Origin: Crocodylus rhombifer
Taxonomy: Eukaryota; Chordata; Crocodylia; Crocodylidae
NCBI GenBank assembly: GCA_038503035.1
Contig: JAVSML010024007.1
Coordinates: 124,001-188,000, forward strand
DNA length: 64,000 nt
Direction of reading: 5' to 3'
A model generated the notes under the pieces. That model was not told the DNA's origin and ran no database searches. It saw only the letters and a program-made list of their open reading frames with translations. Positions 1 to 12,870 of this stretch are shown in pieces. The translations under genes were made by a program, and so were the position numbers. How positions within the stretch are numbered: the first letter of the stretch is position 1; every line of letters begins with the position of its first letter.

Positions 1-2060
1 TCTCTAATGCTACCCTAGGAAGTTCAGTGGAGCTGCTACAATCCATAATGTCACCAATAGTGTTCAGGGGAACTCAAGACAGAGATTTGCAGTTTACAGT
101 TCCATATATCCCCTGAAGCCAAGTTTGTTGTTGTTAGGTTGGTTGTTTTTTTTAAGTACAAGGATTCTATGATGTTGGATCAGTATTTCAATCCCAAGTG
201 TTCAAAAATCCTGAATCAGATTTTTTGATATAAAATAAATGAGTCTTCTAAATAATAATAATAATGGGTTCTTTTAATTTGCATTGTAAGCCTGTGGAAC
301 ACCCCTGGGTCATGCTCTCAAGCTTCTTTCATGAATATGAGACTTGGAAATATACCTATACCTAAAATTAACAATAATTCTCATGCAGTCTTTTGATTCT
401 AGTAGCCAGGCATTAAGAAAATCAGAAACTATCATGTCACACACCCTGAAATTGTGAAAGTTTGCACTACAAATTCACCCTTAAAAGCAAGAAATAATTT
501 GTAGTAAACTGGGACTGGGAAGCCCCTGAATTAGCACTGGGGAATTTTTTCAGTTAAAACCAAAACCTCTTTTTCTATTTTAATTTTACTTGGGAAAAAT
601 CTCTCTCATCTCTCTCCTGGACTTGAGTTAATTCTGAATGCAAATATAATGCTAGTTAGAGCTGTTGCTGTCCCTTTATGCTAGTGTCTTGAGTTGTGCC
701 TTATTGTGTGATAACTGGATCTACATGGGAGTACAAGCCAGCATTTCCAATGAGGGAGTTATTTAGATTGTAATGGGGTCACTTTCTGCTTTTCACTATC
801 GTGATTGTATTGAGGCTAATGGTAAAACTCCAGTTTACTTCCCTAAGGCCATATTCATTAGGCTCTACATTGCCACCTTGCTCAACAGATGAAAATTGAA
901 CAGCCACGTACTCATGTAGCTATAATTTCATTGCATCTCAGCTGTTAGCACTCTCCTTACTCCACCCCCACATTAACAGGTTCTGCATTTACTGCTATCA
1001 TTGGATCAGCTGACAGTGGGAGGAGAAAAAAGAGAAACACCTGTGGCATTATTATTGCATAGGTCACATTCATGTTGTTTGTGGAAAGTGAAGCAGAAAA
1101 GAGGTGTCTGCTACTTAATCATTACTGTCTTTGCTACTGGTGTTGAGGCTTAGCAGGACCATGTCAGAATTATCTATCTCTGTGTCTACTTATCTAGTAA
1201 AGGCACTTAGTATCTAAGAAGGATGTGGTTGCCTAAGTCCTGCTCAAGCCCTTTCTTGGCTCCATGCTCCTGCTTTCAGCTGTGTGAATCTGCTGCTACT
1301 GCTCTTTTACTCTGTCTGAGGTAAATACCCCCTGAGTGGAGTCATAGGGAAGGGGTTGTCTCCTTCAACCATCCTTGTCTCCTTTGCCTGATCCAAAGGT
1401 TCTGCTTTAGGTTTATCAAATGGTGAAGGTGGTATTTCTATTACTATTCTTGTTGTAAGAAGCTGCTGTAAAACAAGGCAAATAAGGGCTGGGAGAGCAG
1501 AACACGTGAGGGGACAAAAGGAGAGTGTGGAAGCCAAGCAGGTGGGCAAAGAAAATGAGGAAGCTGACAAAGTGGGAGAACAAAAAGAAAAGTGTTAACC
1601 AAGTGTAGATAAAAGGTGGTGATCATGAACTATGCAGAGAGAGGGGATCCATAACACTTCATATGATTAAATTTGTTTTTCCTGTTTTCTTTGTTGTACA
1701 ATTGGCTTATTTGGCAAGTAGTTAGCATGCAACTCAACTAGTATGTTCCACAGTCTGCCATTTGTCCCTACACTGACTACCTATCTCATCCAGGGTAGGG
1801 TATGACATCTGAGATATGTACATGACTGGAAACACTTCAGGGAAGCCCAGAACTAAAGGGTCCCCAAGTGGATTTAAACCAGCTTAACAGGCTTGTATGT
1901 CTGTTTGCATCACATTAAACCACACTTAAATCATTTTAAGTGTTATGTCTATGCCCTATGTGTCCCACATTTATGGTTAACTCTGTTAGCTGATGCAGAA
2001 ATAATAGGCAGAATCCTGCTTAGCTTAAAAGCTTTCTTTCCTGTTTTAGGAGGAGGGGGA
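1..2060. other. No gene seen; AT-rich unassigned sequence
   Basis: I see no recognisable coding region or transposon here. A short AAT-type simple repeat lies near 251-265. Open frames are short and of biased composition, and none resembles a known protein. Confidence 0.6.
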
Positions 2061-2116
2061 ACTGCTTTCTCTTCCCACAAAGCTTTGACTTGGAATAAGG
2101 GAACCCCAAGGAACCA

Positions 2117-2280
2117 AAGGGGCCAGGTAAGGCTCTGGCCGCCTGAGCCTAACTAGACATACATGATTGACAGGGGCCAGAGGGTCCAGGTAAGGCTTAG
2201 GTCACCTGAGCCTAATTTGATAATTGTTATTTACAGGAACCCAGAGGGGCTAGGTGAGGCTTAGGCCACTAGCCCAGTGG
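2117..2280. repeat. Diverged tandem repeat, three units of about 63 bp
   Basis: Three similar blocks begin near 2119, 2182 and 2246. Each has a GGGNCCAGGTAAGGCT-like core followed by a GCCTGAGCC-like stretch. The spacing of 63 and 64 bp shows a head-to-tail tandem array. The block is richer in GC than its surroundings and runs into the next repeat pair. It may belong to an old LTR-type element, but I could not identify one. Confidence 0.7.
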
Positions 2281-2324
2281 GGAAGAATACCATTCATGAG
2301 CCCGAAAGGGCTAACTAGTAGTAA

Positions 2325-2404
2325 GGGGCGTCGGTTGTGTGACAAGCTCAACGGCGCCAGACGAGGGGTGCAGGTTGCGTGACAAGCCCAAGGGTGCCGG
2401 GCAC
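2325..2404. repeat. Tandem duplication, two units of about 40 bp
   Basis: The block starting at 2325 is repeated at 2365. Both copies share GTGACAAGC and a GGCGCC/GGTGCC end. The region has several CpGs, unlike its AT-rich flanks. The element of origin is unknown. Confidence 0.7.
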
Positions 2405-2479
2405 CACGCCAGAGAAGAGAAGGACCTGACAACATCCGGAAGAGCTGTGAGGCTTGGGGCATGCTAAAGGGGAGGTAGA

Positions 2480-3050
2480 AGGCACGTATAGCCCTTAAGG
2501 ATCACACTGTGTCATATTCAGAGTTCAATGACTGTTAAATGTGCTACGCTGGCATCACACTAAATACTATATCACTCATTTTAGATGACCCCCTTGAAAA
2601 TTGCTGCCAAAGGTTTGTGTCAGAAATCACTTTTGAAATGCTTATGAAGTGAAGAGTCTTCACAGCCCTTTACCTATCCAGATATAAAGAACTGTCAGTC
2701 AAGGAAATCGAGCACTGCAGTTTATATTCTAAGACCTGTTATTCAAAAGCATTGCTTGAAGAATTACTACCTAGCATTTGGCAACAATTCTGTTTCTGTG
2801 CTTAGTCAGTTGTTAACCTTAATACTTTAATAGCCATTGAAAGTCAGTACAAGACGGCTTCAGATTTGAGTTGGCCTAAAAGCTGGTTTACCCTCCCATC
2901 TCTAATCTAGAAGAGTTGTCTAGTTTGTGTTGCAATATATGCATTAGTTGCTACACTCTTGAGTATGAGGACTGCAGTTTTGTCTGGTCTATTAGAGTTA
3001 AAGAAGTACAGCCCCTACTGTGGAAACAGTTTTATCAAGAAAATGTGTAC
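2480..3050. other. No feature recognised
   Basis: AT-rich sequence without a recognisable gene, repeat or long open frame. Confidence 0.5.
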
Positions 3051-3609
3051 TGTTAGGGCGCGTCCACACATGCAAGCACGTGCACTTGCAGCAGCTGAAA
3101 TAGAAGCAGTGCAAATTTGAGCTGGGGCTTTTTGCCTTGGCGCACATGTTCAGACATGCACTTTGTTATGGAGCAAATTGTGCCACTTGGGGCAAAATAA
3201 CCCTGCCGGGCTCCTCCCAGATCTGCAGCCAGGGGGAGCTAGAGCTCAGGGCTAACACCTGTCCTGGCCCCAGCAGTACAAAAAGCTGCCCTGGCCAGCA
3301 GCTCAGGGTTACTTGACCTCAGGAGCTTCTGGGGCCCAGGCAATTGGTTTCTGGGGACACTAGCCACTTGCGTCAGCTAGACTGCTGAAGCAGCATCCCA
3401 AATTCACTTTTTAAAATACCCCCAAATCCACCTTCTTCCACAATTGGAACAAAAGAGAGAGAGGAAGGGGGATTGATCAGATGGGCAATGTTTTATTGTT
3501 TTATTTACAATGTTATAGAAATTTGGAAGCCTATCAGTGTCTTTAGCATCATAATAAAATAAATCTGAAATATCTGTAGGTTTTAATGTTTGCTTTGGGT
3601 TTCCTTGTC

Positions 3610-3760
3610 ACACAGTGGGTGTGTGACTGGGGGGGTGGAATGTGGGGTTTGCAGAAGGGGGTGGGGTGATGTGGGTGGGTGTGGAGGCATGTGGGGGATG
3701 TGAGTTACTGTGGGTAGGTGTGGTGGGACTGTGGGTGTGGGGGCTGCTTAAGAGGGGTGG
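3610..3760. repeat. G/T-rich low-complexity tract inside the transposon
   Basis: Dense runs of GGG separated by T or TG give a strongly G-skewed plus strand that could form G-quadruplexes. The apparent reading frames across it are artefacts of the biased composition. Confidence 0.6.
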
Positions 3761-4269
3761 GTCCCCTGCATGAATGCTGCATGCCCTTGGCAGCTGGCAG
3801 GGCATGGCAGTGGTGGGAGCATGGTGGCACTGGTAAGTGGAGAGGTCCCACAGACGCCGCCAATGGGGGGAGGGGTGGTGAGCAGCGAGCACCCACAGAC
3901 ACCACCAGCAGTGACAGCAGTGGCTAGCAGCAGTCACTGACTGCCTGCAGACACCACTGGCAGTGGATGGGGGAGGGTGTGGCAAGTGGCAGCTGCCTAC
4001 AGGCACAACTGACAGTGTTGATGGCAGCTTTATTGAGGGGGTGCACCGCCATGCTCAGGGAGTGCACATGTATGCCCTATGCATTGCCAATTATCCCTTA
4101 CCCCCCACAGGGAAGGGACCCCCCCTCACCACAGCACATGGACTACCCTGCCTGCAGGGTCCCAGGCCCCCCAGAGGTGACAGTTTCCCCCATTCCTCGC
4201 CACTGGTCTACAGCCTCCTGCCCATTCCCCTGATCTTCTCCAGCTTCTGGAGGCTGGTGTTGAGCAGGA

Positions 4270-4279
4270 NNNNNNNNNN
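4270..4279. other. Assembly gap (10 N)
   Basis: Ten consecutive N lie inside a tandem and palindromic GC-rich module of the transposon at 3055-4844. The gap probably marks repeat units that could not be resolved, so its true length may not be 10 bp. Confidence 0.95.
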
Positions 4280-4520
4280 GGAGGGAGCAGGCAGATGGAG
4301 ACAGCCCCTGGAGACATTCCCCTGATGTCTCCAGCCCCCTGGTCCTTGCCCTGCTTGTCTCCAGTCTCGGGAGGCTGAAGATAGCAAGAGAAGGAGCAGG
4401 GGGGTGGAGACAGCCATGGAGACATTCCCCTGCTGCCTCCAGTCTCAGGACTGCAGGGGAATGCCTCTGGGGCTGTCTCCAGTCCCCCTGATCCTTTCCC
4501 CACTGTCTACAGCCTCCCAA
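4280..4520. repeat. Tandem and palindromic GC-rich modules
   Basis: A block at about 4280-4333 recurs at about 4390-4442, a period near 110 bp. Both copies contain GGAGACAG followed by GGAGACATTCCCCTG. The second copy is followed by its own inverted partner ending near 4482, giving 28-nt arms with about five mismatches. This makes an array of hairpin-forming units next to the assembly gap. Confidence 0.7.
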
Positions 4521-5002
4521 GGTCCCCTCCCCCCTCCTTCAGCCCCCCCCCCCAAGCCCCTGCTTACCTAGCAAAAGCCAGATCTGTGTCCCTGCAGGTT
4601 GCTCCACTGCCTGCCCAGCATAGGCAGAGAATGTCCTTCAGGACCAGGGAAAAGGCCAATCATAAAGATGCTTTGGCACTCTGTCAGAGCATCTCTGGAG
4701 GACTGAGCCTCTGGTTGCCTCAGGACATGGTCTGGGAGAGTGCCCAGACCTGTTTTTTCCCCCCGGGTTTTTGTTTGACCCCTGGATATCAAAGGGGTTT
4801 GAGACTGGGGAAGAGGCACATGCATGCTCGTCTAGATGCACCCTTATAGTCTATTCAATTAAGAAACTAAACGATAGCAGTATGAGGTAGTTTTCTAGTT
4901 GTATACCTGTATCCAAGATAGGGTTTGCAGTGATATAACTGCTGATATAACACACCCATAATTGACATAATTAAACCTGTGTGGATGCATTTAAGTGATG
5001 TA

Positions 5003-5030
5003 TTTGGTAGCTGTGTTGGTCTGAAACAAA
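5003..5030 (-). mobile_element. Short Penelope-like terminal fragment (candidate)
   Basis: GGTAGCTGTGTTGGTCTGAA is the reverse complement of the CCAACACGGCTAC-type end seen in the fragment at 23150-23602. Only a short stretch is recognisable, so this is a weak call. Confidence 0.35.
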
Positions 5031-5059
5031 GAAAGGCAAAACTCTCAAAATCTAGGAAG

Positions 5060-6035
5060 GGCATGTGTTCATTTACTTAGGTGAGTTTTGCATTTATTTA
5101 GGTGACATATTGAAAGCAAACCATAGAAAGCTGTTTAGGCAAGGTACAATTTAAAAAATGATATCTTTTTATAGATTTACTTTGTATGTTCTAAAACATT
5201 AGGCATCATAATACTGATTAAATAAATTATGAAGTAAATAATAAGTGTAAAGAGAGTAGTGTCTAAATCTAAACCTCTGCATTGGACAGAAGCAAAAAAT
5301 AAAGGGGGTGGTGAGGCAGATTTTGCAAGTGTGTTGCATTTGTATCCTGCTGCTGATAAATGAATGCTTCCATAGGCAGAACTCAACACAGAGTTCTGAA
5401 GAAGAACAGGTAATAAAGGCAACTTTTTTTTGTCTTTAATATATATGCAGGGATTGTCTTATACATTAATATGCAAGCTAAGGATTTCTCAAGATGTCAA
5501 TTACTCTTTAGTGGTTGATAACAAAAGGGACAGACTGCTCTTCCTGAATGGAATATTTGCAAAACGTGTCTGATCAGAATTCTTCCGAGCCTAGAAAACC
5601 TGGAGGGAAAGGAATGTCTGACATTCCCTGAAGCAAATGCCTCAGAAAAGCTCTGATCCAAGCTCATCAAAATTAATGAAGACTTTTTTATTCCTTTTAT
5701 GGGCTTTGGATTAGGCCAGAAAAGAGAAGAATTCTGGAGTTTTCTGTTGAATGGGGATAGTTTGGGAATCAGATTTGCCTTGGGATGAGGAGAGAGAAAA
5801 GAGCAGTTCCGAAACTGTTTTGGTCTATTTGTTCTCTTATTGTAGGGAACCTTTTGTCTGTTTGGCTTGTTCCTTTAAACCCGAAATCTCTGGGTTCTTT
5901 CTCCTTAACCTGTGCCTGACTGACTTAACCTGTCAAAACATATTAACTATCAGTGTCATCCTGATAATCAGACAGGCCATACAATAAATTCTTAAAGAAA
6001 ATGAACAATAGTATCCAAGATATGATTGTGAGAGT
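5060..6035. other. No feature recognised
   Basis: AT-rich sequence. Open frames are short and no family is recognisable. Confidence 0.5.
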
Positions 6036-6039
6036 GCCT

Positions 6040-7080
6040 GGGAGAGAGCCCTAGCCCTGATAAGCCCCGGGAGCAGCGAAACAGGAGCCGCGGCGGCAAT
6101 AAATTGCCGGCGGCTGAGGAGTGCGGGGCACGCTGCAGGCAGTGCAGGCACGGCGGGGTCAGCTCAGCATGCGAGCCGCCAAGTGGGCGCAGCTACAGGT
6201 GCGAGTCCCCCGCAGGGCTCCAGGGCGGGAGCCTCACTTACCCCTCCCAGGTGTGCAGCAGCGCCAGCGGGCACAAAAGCCGCACCAGAATGAGAGAGGA
6301 GGGAAACCGGAAGAGCCAGGATGGGAGCAGATCCTCGGCAGAAGCCCGGAGCAACGGAGGCGCTCCGACACGTGCCCTGCGCGCACATTCTGGGGAAAGG
6401 GTAAGGCCTCGCAGGGGCGAGGCACCAGGGGCGACAAGCCCCAAAGTTATTCAAGCCAATTGTAAAGCCTGGAGGCACCTCACCCCAGCTGGAAGCTGCT
6501 CGGCCGGTAGCGCGGAGAAGTGGGCTATGTAGGCCTCAGTCACAGTGCGCTGGGGGCAGGAGGTGAAGCCGCCCCAGATGGGGGAAAAGACTGTAAGGGG
6601 GCAAACAGCCCACCCCAATAGGACGGACGAGGGGACTCCTGAAAGAGGAGAGCTGGACTTGAGGGAAGCCGGCAAACACAAGGACCTGGAGCCCGGGGCC
6701 CCTGTGGTGAAACTGACTGTTTGGCTTGTGGTTGCTAACTCTGTATTTTCTTTTGGAGGCATTGCCCCTCCCCACTCACCAGAGGGGAGACTTGGAGGGC
6801 AACCCGGACTTGTACATGGAGGCCCGGGCGAGGGTGTAGGGGAGGAAGGAGCCCTCAAGGATCTCGGACTTGGAATGACTGGAGGTCTCATTTTTGGACA
6901 TGCACGCATCATAGAAAGACACTGAACCAGGGAACCATCGAAGTCATGGCAGGCGGATCTGATGCATACATCTCCGGAGTGAGTGAGCCCCAACTAGGAA
7001 TTATTGGATGGACATGCACAGACTATGGAACATTTGGACTCATTGACCGGCGCATTGACAATGATACATTTTAATTTACC
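6040..7080. other. CpG-rich, GC-rich island of unknown origin
   Basis: About 1 kb of strongly GC-rich sequence with many CpG dinucleotides sits in AT-rich DNA. A small perfect hairpin (CGGCAAT, two bases, ATTGCCG) lies at 6094-6109, and GTAAGG-like donor strings occur near 6400. Two open frames (6104-6532 and 6545-6925, plus strand) look like random arginine-, glycine- and serine-rich translation and match nothing I know. It could be a CpG-island promoter with a first exon, or an LTR or other GC-rich transposon part. The sequence alone does not decide. Confidence 0.5.
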
Positions 7081-10000
7081 TTGAAATTATGATCTTATAA
7101 AGAAAATGAAATCAATTCCATAGGAGAATCTCAGGATGGTAAAAGAATCTACATAGCCAAGGAAAAGTGTATGTTAAAATTTGTGTTAGAGCCATATTAA
7201 TATTTTTGTGCCATCCAGCAGGTCTGCTTAAAACAGGAATGGGCAATATTCATTGTACGATTCAGGTAAGTCTTTGAAAATGATTACGTATATAAGCACT
7301 GTTTATGGATATGATATCTTACCAATCATTTGTACAAGTAAACTTTGTCTATAGTTCTTAGAGTCTAAGACAGTGGTTAGTTCAATGAAATATATTTGTT
7401 CAAATTCTGTCATGCTACATGATAAATAAAAAGTTGCCCTGCTAATGTGAAGCAGATTATTACTCTGTAGGAGAGGGAAAACAAGGAATATGGAGCTTTG
7501 AGAAATCAGTAGCAACCATGCAACCAATGCACTTTGAAAATGTGTTCTAATTTAAATAGATTTATTTAAACCTGATCAAATGTATTGCCTTACCCATTGT
7601 CTTAATTGTGTTTCTGTGACCTTCTTGAAGACAATGTCAGGGTCAACTATGTTAGGTGTGAGTTACAAGGTTTGCACTCATGCTAATAATTATAAAAGCA
7701 TGAAAGAATCCTGTCTGAATTCTTAACAGTTGACTGTCAGAGAAATCATGCAAATCAGTTTGAGAATGGGAAAATCAATGGATGCAAATGAAGCTGTACT
7801 CCCCAAGTGCTTGTACTATTTGCTACCATTGCTGAGCCTGATGGAATTACTTTGAGATCCTCTGAGATTCAAATATGAATGTGGCATTTTAACTCTTTCA
7901 GAACAACCCTTGCTATGCATTGCAGTTGAAAACATGATGCCATGAGTACAATGCTTGTGTGTATGTGCATGTATAAGAGGTCTCTGCCCAGTTTCAGAGG
8001 TGAGAGAGGAATAGCTTGAACAGCAGCCTCATCAAGAACCTCAGACTTTAGTTTAATGCTGCCTTGCCTGAAAACCTGTTTCACTTGAATGACAAAGGTA
8101 TTCTAAATTGATGGATAGTAGCTGTGATGGGAAAGTTTATCTTGAGGAAACAGCACTGCTGTTTGTTAAACGTAAAAATGTTTGATCACAAGGATTTTCT
8201 TGCCTACTGAAAAGCAAACAACGTGTCTGAAAAGTTAAGTAACTTTACAAACTGGAATCTATTGTTGCACACTATTTCAGGCAAGAATTTGCCTATAAAA
8301 ATTGCATGCCCGATAAGAATAACTCACACATACATTAGCACAATTACTGCATATTTGCTCCTGTCCTGACTTTTTTGAGTAGATCCTCCCAGGTGACAGA
8401 CCTCATGCCTTCACCTCTTCTAGGTAAACAATTTCTTATGATTAGATCCAAGCCAGAATCAGTTGTAATTGTTCAAAACAGGCCTGATTAGGTCTGGCAC
8501 TACAGGCCTCTTTGGAAGCCAGTGGTGTTCTGATAGATTACCTAATAATTAAACAAAACATTGTTTTGCTCCTATTGTTAAATCATAATCATTAGAGGAG
8601 AAAGATTTTAAAGCAACCAAAAGGTACACTCATCTGTTTAAATCCTTCACTCTCTATTGGGAAGTTTAGGAAGTCTTGGCTTCTTTAGATATTATTAAGA
8701 CTGTGTTCACATAGGCAGAAATTACTTCCCCTTCTGGGCAAGAGAGACCTGTTTTGACTAGCCAGAAATCCTTTGTCTCTAGTTTTTCTGGGCTTTGATT
8801 CCCCTACCGCAGTTTGGGTAACTGGCCAGATTAGCTCAGCAGGATGTCAAAGATGAAACAAAATGATTGTTTCTTGTGTTGGTGCATGAGTGACTTTCTG
8901 AGCCCATTTTTGAACAATGGATATTCAAAGCAATGTAACATTATATAGGAAACCTAAGTTATTGCAAAGCAGCTTTGTCTTATATTTCTTTATTGGAGAG
9001 CTAAAATATCTGCTGTATTTCCAATGCAATATCTCAAGCAATTATGATTAGTTTATTGCTTTGGACTAAAGCCAACATTTTCAAACTACAAGCTTCAAGT
9101 TTAGCTTTCTACATTTAAGCCCTTGTGTTGACTAGATCACTTGGTTCCACCTTCTGCAGTAGTTAGGAAGCCCAACATACTAATAGAAAACTGGATTTTT
9201 TGTAACAGAAATATAGGGTTAGCAGCAACTGGCAGAACATGATGTTATCAGAATTTTTCTTGAGCTGATTACTTGAATTTACCTTTCATTCTTGCACACA
9301 ATGTTTCCTGATATAATTCCTTAAAATGTAATGCTTGTTATTGTTATTATTAATAATAATATAACAAAAGCAGATTTATAAAAAAATAAATAAATAAATA
9401 TCTGGTCGAGTGCACCACTCCATGTAAAAAATCTAAAGAGACTGGAAAATCCAAGAGGTTCTCCATGTACTCTTTCCCATGGGATGAAAGATGTCTGATA
9501 TTACAGAAAGGGCAGAAGGAATGCTTTAACTTCTACAAAGCTCCCTAGTCTTTTTACCCCAACAGACTACACATACCACCTTGAAGAGCTGCTTGAACCA
9601 TTGTTACCTACCAAATAGACCATTTCTGAAGAGGAATCTACAGAGAAACCAGCTGTTCACTAGACCCACGCTCTCCAAACTTGCTGAGCTCTGAGCTCGC
9701 GGTTTGCCCAAACAAGGAATTCCAGAGAAGGATAGTTCATTCACTACAGGAGATGTTGCACCTCATCACTTTCTTTGTTTTCTCCTGGCTACCAGTTGGT
9801 TTTTGCTCTTTAACAAGACTCAGGAAAGGGAGTCTTAGAGTTAAAGATGCTGCTGCTCATACAGTTGTGAATGGAATTAATTAGCGGTTGGATATGACAG
9901 AAAACTAACCTTGTAATAAAGAGCCATTTGGGTGGGTTTATAGAACAGAAATGCACGTCTCAGCATAATTTATACTATAATTTGCTCAAGACTGTCAATA

Positions 10001-11510
10001 ATCAGAAACTTAAAGAAATTATTAAAATAAAATTTGTCCAGCATGCTGAGAAAGCAGTAGTTTTACAGACGGCTTTGCTAGTTGAACTATTACTTGTGAT
10101 GCTTTTTTGAAGCTATATTTCAATTTCCATTACAAGCTTCTTTTCCTTTGACTTGAATACTCCTTCAGCCCTGTGAAAATGGAAGCCACACATGCTTGAG
10201 TTGTTTTTGTTCTGTTACAGCATGTATTGCACAAACAAAACTGGCTTTCAGATTATGATTTGCACAGTGCTATATAACATAGATGCATTTGATATTTATA
10301 GCATATTGAGATCTCTTTAATACTCAGCACTTAAACTGCTGTGGTTCCACAGCCAGCTATAACTGGAGATTTAATACAGAACCTAGCATTTGGACAGTTA
10401 TTAACGTTGTTTTCTCAGTATTTTACTGCTTGCTTGTAAACAGTAGCTCATATGACCATGGACATGCTATTACATTTCAATAAACTGTGTAAGGGAGCAG
10501 GTTGTTTTCCTCACCAAAGGTACTGCTGATAAAAAATGAAAATATTTGGACCTTGAACTTACACATCAAATTCCTTGTACAGAAAAAAGAAAGCTCTAAC
10601 TACTGGACTATTCTGACCTTGTGTATATGCTCAGGTTTCTACTGAATAGCCATGGAAAACCAGTGACCTAGTGCTTTTCTGTTGACTTTGAAGTATGTAT
10701 TTTTTTGATTAACTCTTATTATATGGAAAGAAGAAATGAAGAGGGAAGAGTATTTTTGTCCTATTGTCTTCTATTTCACTGTTAGCCTTGTGCAAATTCT
10801 TAAAGGATTTACGAATTTTTCTACTTTATGGTATATAATAAAAATACCTGTGGAATTTTAGCAGTTAATGATGAGGCTATTTTAATGGGATCCAAAATAA
10901 GTAGCTTCTGTGATTGCATTTGATTTCTGCCTATTCTGACATTTCTGCATAATCTGTCACCTTTTCACTACTCAGGAAGAGGAATAATAACAAAGGAATA
11001 ATAAAAAACATACAACATGGCATTTCTAATTTGTATGTGTAATAACATTAAAACATGCATCAAATTCTGTACCCCGATGTTAATAGAAGTATGATGACTT
11101 AAGCAAATCTTCTGGGTGCTCTATTGTTTGTAAATCGGGTCCCTTAAGAATCAAGAATAATATTTTGGGGTAATTTAGCCTCCTGATTCTTCAAATCGTG
11201 GCTAACCACCCAGTTGTAGACTCATGTTAATCCTAATCAAAGACTAATCCTTATATGAGACAAAGTACTTTTCTTCTTTCAAGTTATCAGCTATTTAGGA
11301 GGCATCAGTGCAGTATAAAACCTCTGCTGTGCAGTCTCTATATTGACAGACCCTGTTTGTTCCTTAATCCCAGCCTTTATACAATGGGATCTGGGAAGGC
11401 AGTCTTGGAAGCTGAGCTTCGTATTTCTTGCACTGAAAGAGTTTCCCCCCAGGGTTTTGAGAATCCTTTCATACTACTCCTTTTACCTTTAACTGGTTAA
11501 AGGGTCCAGC
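7081..11510. other. AT-rich sequence with no recognised gene
   Basis: No transposon or exon is recognisable in this stretch. A small (TAAA)n tract lies at about 9385-9400. The short open frames at 9681-9884 and 11255-11500 show no known domain. Confidence 0.5.
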
Positions 11511-11514
11511 ATCA

Positions 11515-12411
11515 GGGTAGGGATCACACCCCTACAGACTTTGAAGTCTAACATCCTTCTTAAGGCTAAGTCTAAAGCATTTTAGAAAAGTTTTTGTCCA
11601 GCCTACACTTAAAACAGTCCAGTGATAGAGAGGCTGTAGAACCTCCATGTAATCTGTTTGAGTGCTTAAGCAGCCAGCCATAGCTAGAAAGTTCCTAATG
11701 TCCAACTTAACTGTTTTACATTGTGATAAGGGAGATTTACTCTTTTTCTTGTCTACTGTGAGCATAGTAGAGTTCATCATCATCTTCTTTGTAACAGCTC
11801 TTACTTTCAAAAACTATTGTCAAATGCCTGCCTCAGTCTTTTCTAGGCTAAATACTCCCACTTCTTCCAACATTTTCTTGTATATTATGTGTTAGACCCC
11901 TAACCATTTTTGTTTCTTCTTTTCTAGGCATTCCCATCATTTTTCTTGAAAGGTAGTGGGAAATTTCTTGAAATTTGACTCAGCACTTCATGTGAATTGT
12001 AGTTCCCTATACTCCCCAGGTCCTTCTTTGAGGTATTTCTGCCTAGCCAGTGTTCCCCACCTTCATTTTTTTTTTCACTTGTACATCGGTGCATTTCTTC
12101 CTGAATACAGTATTTTGCTCTTGACATTGCAAAAATTCATTTAATTATAATGAGATCATTGCTCCAATTTATCATCAAGGTGATTTTTTAATTTCAAGCC
12201 TATCTTCCAAATTGCTATCTGGTTAACTTGGTAACATCTGCAGATATAGTAAAGTACATTATTAATTCCATCCTCAACCCACTATTGAAGATATTAATGA
12301 ATATCAGACACAGAAAAGGCTCCTGGGTAGCCCCACTTGATACTTATTATATTGAGCCATTGATGACTCTTCTTTGAATATGGTGAGTCAAACCATTATG
12401 CAAACACCTTG
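11515..12411 (-). mobile_element. Old CR1/L3-type LINE fragment, 3' part
   Basis: The reverse strand follows the general layout of a CR1-clade 3' ORF2 region. Recognisable blocks include the equivalents of the CTCAGTCTTTTCTAGGCTAAA segment near 11831 and the segment around ATTAATGAATATCAGACACAG near 12300. It is more diverged than the other CR1s here, with no intact frame. It continues after the MITE, at 12779-12870. Confidence 0.65.
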
Positions 12412-12778
12412 CAGTGGTTTGACCTGAGACAGTCAAATTTCAAGCCCCATGAGATAGATGTAGGGTGTATGGCTAGCCTGGGAACTGGATTTTTCTGGGT
12501 GACATTGGTCCATGGGCCAGACCCTGCAAGGGGTCACCACATGGGGTTGGTACATGGATGTGATCTGACATGTTGGCCTGGCCCCATACGCCGGATACAG
12601 CTAAGAAGCAACCCTACACACCAGCCTGATCCTTTATGCTATATTGTGCTTTCACCCAGCCCGATGCAGTCACCTCACTCCATGCATCAGATTCTGTTAT
12701 GGAGCCACCCCATGCATTGGCATGATCCAATGAGGGCTGTGTCATTTGGCCCTGTAAGCCAGAGGTTGAGCACCACTG
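12412..12778. mobile_element. hAT-like MITE inserted in an old CR1/L3 LINE
   Basis: The left end CAGTGGTTTGACC and the reverse complement of the right end, CAGTGGTGCTCAACC, form short terminal inverted repeats of the CAGTGGTTCTCAACC type common in amniote hAT MITEs. The element separates two parts of a LINE that are contiguous in the LINE's own order. The flanking 8-mers (ACACCTTG and ATCTTGAC) are only loosely similar, so the target duplication has decayed or is slightly misplaced. The 153-residue plus-strand frame over it is not a real gene. Confidence 0.65.
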
Positions 12779-12870
12779 ATCTTGACTCTATTTCCTTAAC
12801 TCACTTACCAGAATGCTATAGGAGACCAGTATTAGAAGACTTTCAGAAGACAAGGTATGAAGTTATATAA
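12779..12870 (-). mobile_element. Continuation of the old CR1/L3 LINE
   Basis: The stretch around TTACCAGAATGCTATAGGAG matches in order the part of CR1-type LINEs that encodes the end of the reverse-transcriptase fingers, as in the copies at 15030 and 47130. It resumes the element interrupted at 12411. Confidence 0.6.

Larger units (their letters stand above)
3055..4844. mobile_element. Non-autonomous TIR DNA transposon (MITE-like, about 1.8 kb)
   Basis: The left end reads AGGGCGCGTCCACACATGC and the reverse complement of the right end reads AGGGTGCATCTAGACGAGC. These are imperfect terminal inverted repeats that match over most of 19 positions. The interior is GC-rich, has no transposase frame, and contains G/T-rich low-complexity sequence, direct repeats and a palindromic module. 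The form resembles non-autonomous hAT elements of amniotes. I could not find a clean target-site duplication, so the superfamily is an inference. The element carries an assembly gap. Confidence 0.65.

Noticed and set aside
3608..4520. Proline-, histidine- and glycine-rich open frames on both strands
   Set aside because: They translate low-complexity and palindromic parts of a transposon and run through the N gap.
6104..6925. Open frames of 142 and 126 residues on the plus strand in the CpG-rich island
   Set aside because: Long frames are expected where GC is high and stops are rare. Both strands and several frames are open, and no domain is visible.
12409..12870. 153-residue plus-strand open frame
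   Set aside because: It covers a MITE and the LINE flank on its non-coding strand.
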